From contig JBBQFL010000003.1 in NCBI GenBank assembly GCA_038321965.1, positions 117,061 to 181,060 on the forward strand: 64,000 nucleotides of DNA, read 5' to 3'. Made by a program: the position numbers and the translations under genes. The notes beneath the pieces are model-generated. The model was not told the DNA's origin and did no database searches. It saw only the letters and a list, made by a program, of their open reading frames with translations. Origin of the DNA: UKL13-2 sp038321965. Its GTDB lineage: Bacteria; Pseudomonadota; Gammaproteobacteria; Burkholderiales; Usitatibacteraceae. Positions 61,290 to 64,000 of the stretch are shown piece after piece (position 1 is the stretch's first letter; each line of letters starts with the position of its first letter).

Positions 61290-63767
61290 TTACCCCGCTT
61301 TGCCACCGTTCTTGACATATTTCTCGAGCCAGCGTTGCGACTCCCATAGTCGATGCAATACCGATTCACGTCCGCGGTAACCATGGTCTTCGTACGGCAG
61401 CAACACCAACCGCGTGGTGCCACCCAGTCCGCGTATCGCTTGATACATGCGTTCGCTTTGTAGGGGGAATGTACCGGTGTTGGAGTCGGCTTCGCCGTGA
61501 ATCATGAGCATTGGCGTCTTGATTTGGTCCGCGAAGGTGAATGGCGACATCTGGTTATAAATGTCCCGCGCTTTCCAAAAAGTACGATCTTCAGCCTGAA
61601 ATCCAAACGGCGTCAGCGTCCGATTGTATGCGCCGCTTTCGGCAATGCCTGCGGCAAATAGTTTGGTGTGTGCCAGCAGGTTAGCGACCATAAATGCGCC
61701 GTATGAGTGTCCACCTACTGCGATTTTATTGCGGTCTGCGACACCGCGACGCACAACCTCGTCGATCGCTGCTTCCGCGCTGGCAATCAACTGCGGCAAG
61801 TAGGTATCGTTCGGTTCCTTGCCGTTCTCACCCACAATCGGCATGACAGGGTTATCCAGCACGGCGTAGCCTTGAGTTAGGAAAGGCAGGGGACCACTGA
61901 AACTCGGCCGTACATAGCGGTAAGGCGATCCCGATACTTGGCCAGCGGCTTCCGCCGAACGAAACTCGCGCGGATAGGCCCACATGACTAGCGGCAAGGG
62001 ACCATCTTCTTTCTTGTAGCCTACCGGCAGATACAACGTTCCAGAAAGTTCAACGCCATCCTTGCGCCGATAACGAATGACCTCTTTGGAAACTGTAGCG
62101 ATGGGGTTCCTGGGGGTCGCAAAGCGCGTAATCGCCTGGGTTGCGCCTGTCTGCAGATCCCGAATGTGGACGTTCGGGGCCTCGGTTGCGCTCTCATGTT
62201 GAAGTAGCAACTTCAATGTGGGTCCGGTATCAAACAGCGCAATCGGCGTGTCGTAATTGGGTGCTTCTGAGCGAAACAGCCGTTTAGATTCCTTAGAGTC
62301 AAAATCAAAACGATCCACAAACGGGCGTTCGCCCTCCGCTGTTGCGCCGGCGCCGTTCAAATAAATAGCCCTCCCGTTGGGCGAGAAGTTGAGCACGCGA
62401 TTGCCGCGCGAATCTGACTCGGTAACAGGCGTTCCCGGATCGCTGTAACGGTCCTCTGATGACCGATCAAATAGCTTTACGGGCGCCCGCGATGGGTCAC
62501 CTGGTGAAATCCTCCAGGTGACGACACGACGGGTTTTTCGCGACGCCTCGACGATCAATGCAACATCGTCGCGTCCCCAGTACGCGGTCTGATAACGCAG
62601 ATCAACTTTGGCCAGCAACTGTGGCTCGCCTTCAAACGGGGCACTGAGCGCGAACAGCTGGTCGCCCAGCCCATTACGCTTTCCTTCAAGCGGTTGAACC
62701 CAGGTGATCGTCGCAGCAGCGTCGCTACGCCAGCCGTATTGACGCGGCCCTTTCCTGACGGCATCTGGATCAAGTTCTTCGTCTTCTGCTAATCCGAGAT
62801 CCGACAAGACCTTAACCAGTTTGCCGAAGTCCGGTTCGCGGGCATCGCGAATTTCCGTCTTCAGCGGAAAGCGCGAGACCGGCACTGAGTATGAGTACGG
62901 TCGCCGTACTATTTGGACCATTACAAATTCGCCATTTGGCGATGGCTGAAATGCGCGAACCACACCAGTAGCAAGTGGCGTAATTTTTCCGTCCAAGCTT
63001 ATTACCGCAAGCTCAGAGGTGCCGTAATAGTCGAAAAGTGCTTCATCGTGCGGCGACTTCAGCAAGTCCTGATAGGTACGCGAGACATTGCGCTTGCCGA
63101 GGTTCTCCATGATCGCCGGTCCCGTAGCCATGTCCAACGCCTTCGGCGCTGCGACGCGGCCCGCAGGTATCAAGCTCAGAATCAGCGATTTCGAGTCGCT
63201 TTGCCACACGAACGGCTTGCCCAGTGCGCCGTTAAGCGCTCGATCAGTGAGTCGCTTTGCGACAAAGCCGTTGGTAGCGTCACCCAGAAACAATTCCACG
63301 GCGTGATCTTTGACCAGCGTAAAGGCGATGCGCTTGCCATCCGGAGACCATTGAGCATCACCGATTCGGGCGCTCGGCGGCAATCCGGCAATTGTCTTCT
63401 CGGTACGGTCGGCAAGTTTCACCAGCTTGATGCTTATTGCCTGACCGGTCCGGCTCTGATTATTATTGCGAGGATTGATCCGTATACCAGCCAGGCGAAT
63501 TTCGGGTTGCGCCAACTCCGCAAGCGGCGGCAGCGCCGGCCGCTCTAGCAGCATCAGCCAGTCGCGATGTGGCGAAATTATCGTTTGGGGAATTTGTGGC
63601 GCGTCGACCATGTCGACAATAGCCTGGGACGGGACTTGATAGCGGCCAGTCTCCGTGGCACTGCTTGCGCCGACTGAAAAACATCCGAACCAAAACGCGA
63701 GTGCCGTGGTCTGGAACACGAATTGCGAAGACGTCGAGTTCCTGACAATACGAATTTTTTTATTCAT
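61290..63767 (-). CDS. secreted S9-family prolyl-oligopeptidase-like serine peptidase
   Basis: An 825 aa exported peptidase. A hydrophobic signal-like segment (about 20-38, FQTTALAFWFGCFSVGA) precedes a beta-propeller-like half (to about residue 530), and a C-terminal alpha/beta hydrolase domain carries the triad: Ser in GGHSYGAFM, Asp in HGEADSNTGTFP, His in YEDHGYRGRE. It resembles bacterial S9 and glutamyl-endopeptidase-like enzymes. The ATG at 63767 is chosen because the signal follows it closely. Substrate specificity is not predictable. Confidence 0.88.
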   Translation of the reverse strand: MNKKIRIVRNSTSSQFVFQTTALAFWFGCFSVGASSATETGRYQVPSQAIVDMVDAPQIPQTIISPHRDWLMLLERPALPPLAELAQPEIRLAGIRINPRNNNQSRTGQAISIKLVKLADRTEKTIAGLPPSARIGDAQWSPDGKRIAFTLVKDHAVELFLGDATNGFVAKRLTDRALNGALGKPFVWQSDSKSLILSLIPAGRVAAPKALDMATGPAIMENLGKRNVSRTYQDLLKSPHDEALFDYYGTSELAVISLDGKITPLATGVVRAFQPSPNGEFVMVQIVRRPYSYSVPVSRFPLKTEIRDAREPDFGKLVKVLSDLGLAEDEELDPDAVRKGPRQYGWRSDAAATITWVQPLEGKRNGLGDQLFALSAPFEGEPQLLAKVDLRYQTAYWGRDDVALIVEASRKTRRVVTWRISPGDPSRAPVKLFDRSSEDRYSDPGTPVTESDSRGNRVLNFSPNGRAIYLNGAGATAEGERPFVDRFDFDSKESKRLFRSEAPNYDTPIALFDTGPTLKLLLQHESATEAPNVHIRDLQTGATQAITRFATPRNPIATVSKEVIRYRRKDGVELSGTLYLPVGYKKEDGPLPLVMWAYPREFRSAEAAGQVSGSPYRYVRPSFSGPLPFLTQGYAVLDNPVMPIVGENGKEPNDTYLPQLIASAEAAIDEVVRRGVADRNKIAVGGHSYGAFMVANLLAHTKLFAAGIAESGAYNRTLTPFGFQAEDRTFWKARDIYNQMSPFTFADQIKTPMLMIHGEADSNTGTFPLQSERMYQAIRGLGGTTRLVLLPYEDHGYRGRESVLHRLWESQRWLEKYVKNGGKAG

Positions 63768-63861
63768 GCGCGCTACTGTCCGGTGATTGGCAACCAGCAT
63801 CATACCCTTGGCTGCGCGGCCGTTGCTTGTCGCAGAGCAGATCCTGGTCAGGTCGCTTTCT

Positions 63862-64000
63862 AGCAGCCTGTCGGACTCAGCAGCCCGAAATGTTGCATGC
63901 GACCAGAACGATCAGCTGACGGATTTGTCGAATGTGGGTAGGGTTTGATGATATTGAGAATCTCGCCATGGCCAACTTCCGCCCGATTGATCGCACCACC
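63862..64000 (+). mobile_element. left end of an IS1182-like insertion sequence, cut by the window
   Basis: The sequence begins with the repeat-like AGCAGCCTGTCGGAC, about 100 bp before a transposase start. IS1182-family elements have a terminal repeat of this sort close to their transposase gene. The right end lies outside the window, so inverted repeats and target duplication cannot be checked. Confidence 0.5.
63968..64000 (+). CDS. IS1182-family transposase, N-terminal fragment
   Basis: Eleven codons from an ATG read MANFRPIDRTT, which matches the typical N-terminus of IS1182-family DDE transposases (usually continuing with a LLPPSV-type motif). The rest is outside the window. With so few residues the call rests on pattern memory. 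Confidence 0.55.
   Translation, partial: MANFRPIDRTT

Overview
The window is a gene-dense chromosomal segment (GC in the mid-50s by eye, almost no non-coding DNA) of a betaproteobacterium. The gene content supports this: argJ-DUF815-Nudix/ThiE, a BioC/BioH-type biotin cluster, HslVU, BamC, DUF484-XerC-DapF, paired LpxL-type acyltransferases, and DUF3108 genes chained to purN. The genus cannot be named from the sequence alone. No rRNA, tRNA, CRISPR array or prophage was seen.

Layout. (1) 1-3343: a cut-off cupin gene, then the overlapping run argJ, DUF815 ATPase, Nudix-ThiE fusion. (2) 3451-5452: an SbtA-type bicarbonate transporter divergent from a NhaR-like LysR regulator. (3) 5572-10331 (minus): a cyanate-use operon consisting of a CynA/NrtA-type binding protein, permease, ATPase, cyanase and an orphan TRAP binding protein, closed by a hairpin terminator shared with the LysR gene. 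(4) 10509-16320 (minus): biotin genes bioB-F-H-C-D, followed by a PCuAC copper chaperone and a Gph-like HAD phosphatase. (5) 16553-18392: comF, trmL and a small heat-shock protein. (6) 18521-22001: an ECF sigma factor and a small zinc-finger anti-sigma factor, then a bufferin/gig-type operon: a secreted four-cysteine precursor (DUF2282), a DUF692/MNIO maturase, a DUF2063 partner and a DoxX membrane protein. This is the most notable system here, and an intrinsic terminator separates precursor from maturase. (7) 22078-25987: a PilJ-domain protein, a SnoaL-like secreted protein and hslVU. (8) 26084-32262 (minus): a Zur-CobW-CobW-ABC(MacB/FtsX type)-DUF3299-STAS run that looks like one zinc-homeostasis operon. 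(9) 32386-37603 (minus): a penicillin-acylase-family gene broken by a frameshift, xerC, DUF484, dapF and a small conserved gene. (10) 37872-47534: a PAS/GGDEF protein, two LpxL-type acyltransferases, metK, a repeat-containing lipoprotein, an MBL hydrolase, bamC, dapA and a methyltransferase. (11) 47572-60465: kynU, nadA, an uncharacterised pair including a HAMP protein, an AI-2E-type permease, purM, purN, two DUF3108 proteins, an RsmB-type methyltransferase, an MscS channel and a fatty-acid desaturase. (12) 60550-64000: rpmG/rpmB, an S9 peptidase, and the left end of an IS1182-like element running off the window.

One feature cuts across regions. A palindromic element of about 65 bp occurs at least five times, always between genes (near 15231, 22967, 26021, 32317 and 53823). 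It shares an arm close to AAACACTAGCACTGGCGCGC and has no obvious coding capacity, so it looks like a REP/MITE family of this lineage.

Together the metal-related genes (bufferin operon, PCuAC, Zur/CobW operon) suggest a cell that invests in copper and zinc handling. The cyanase operon next to a bicarbonate transporter suggests cyanate use or detoxification, with bicarbonate as the co-substrate. The functional links are inferences from family membership and gene order.
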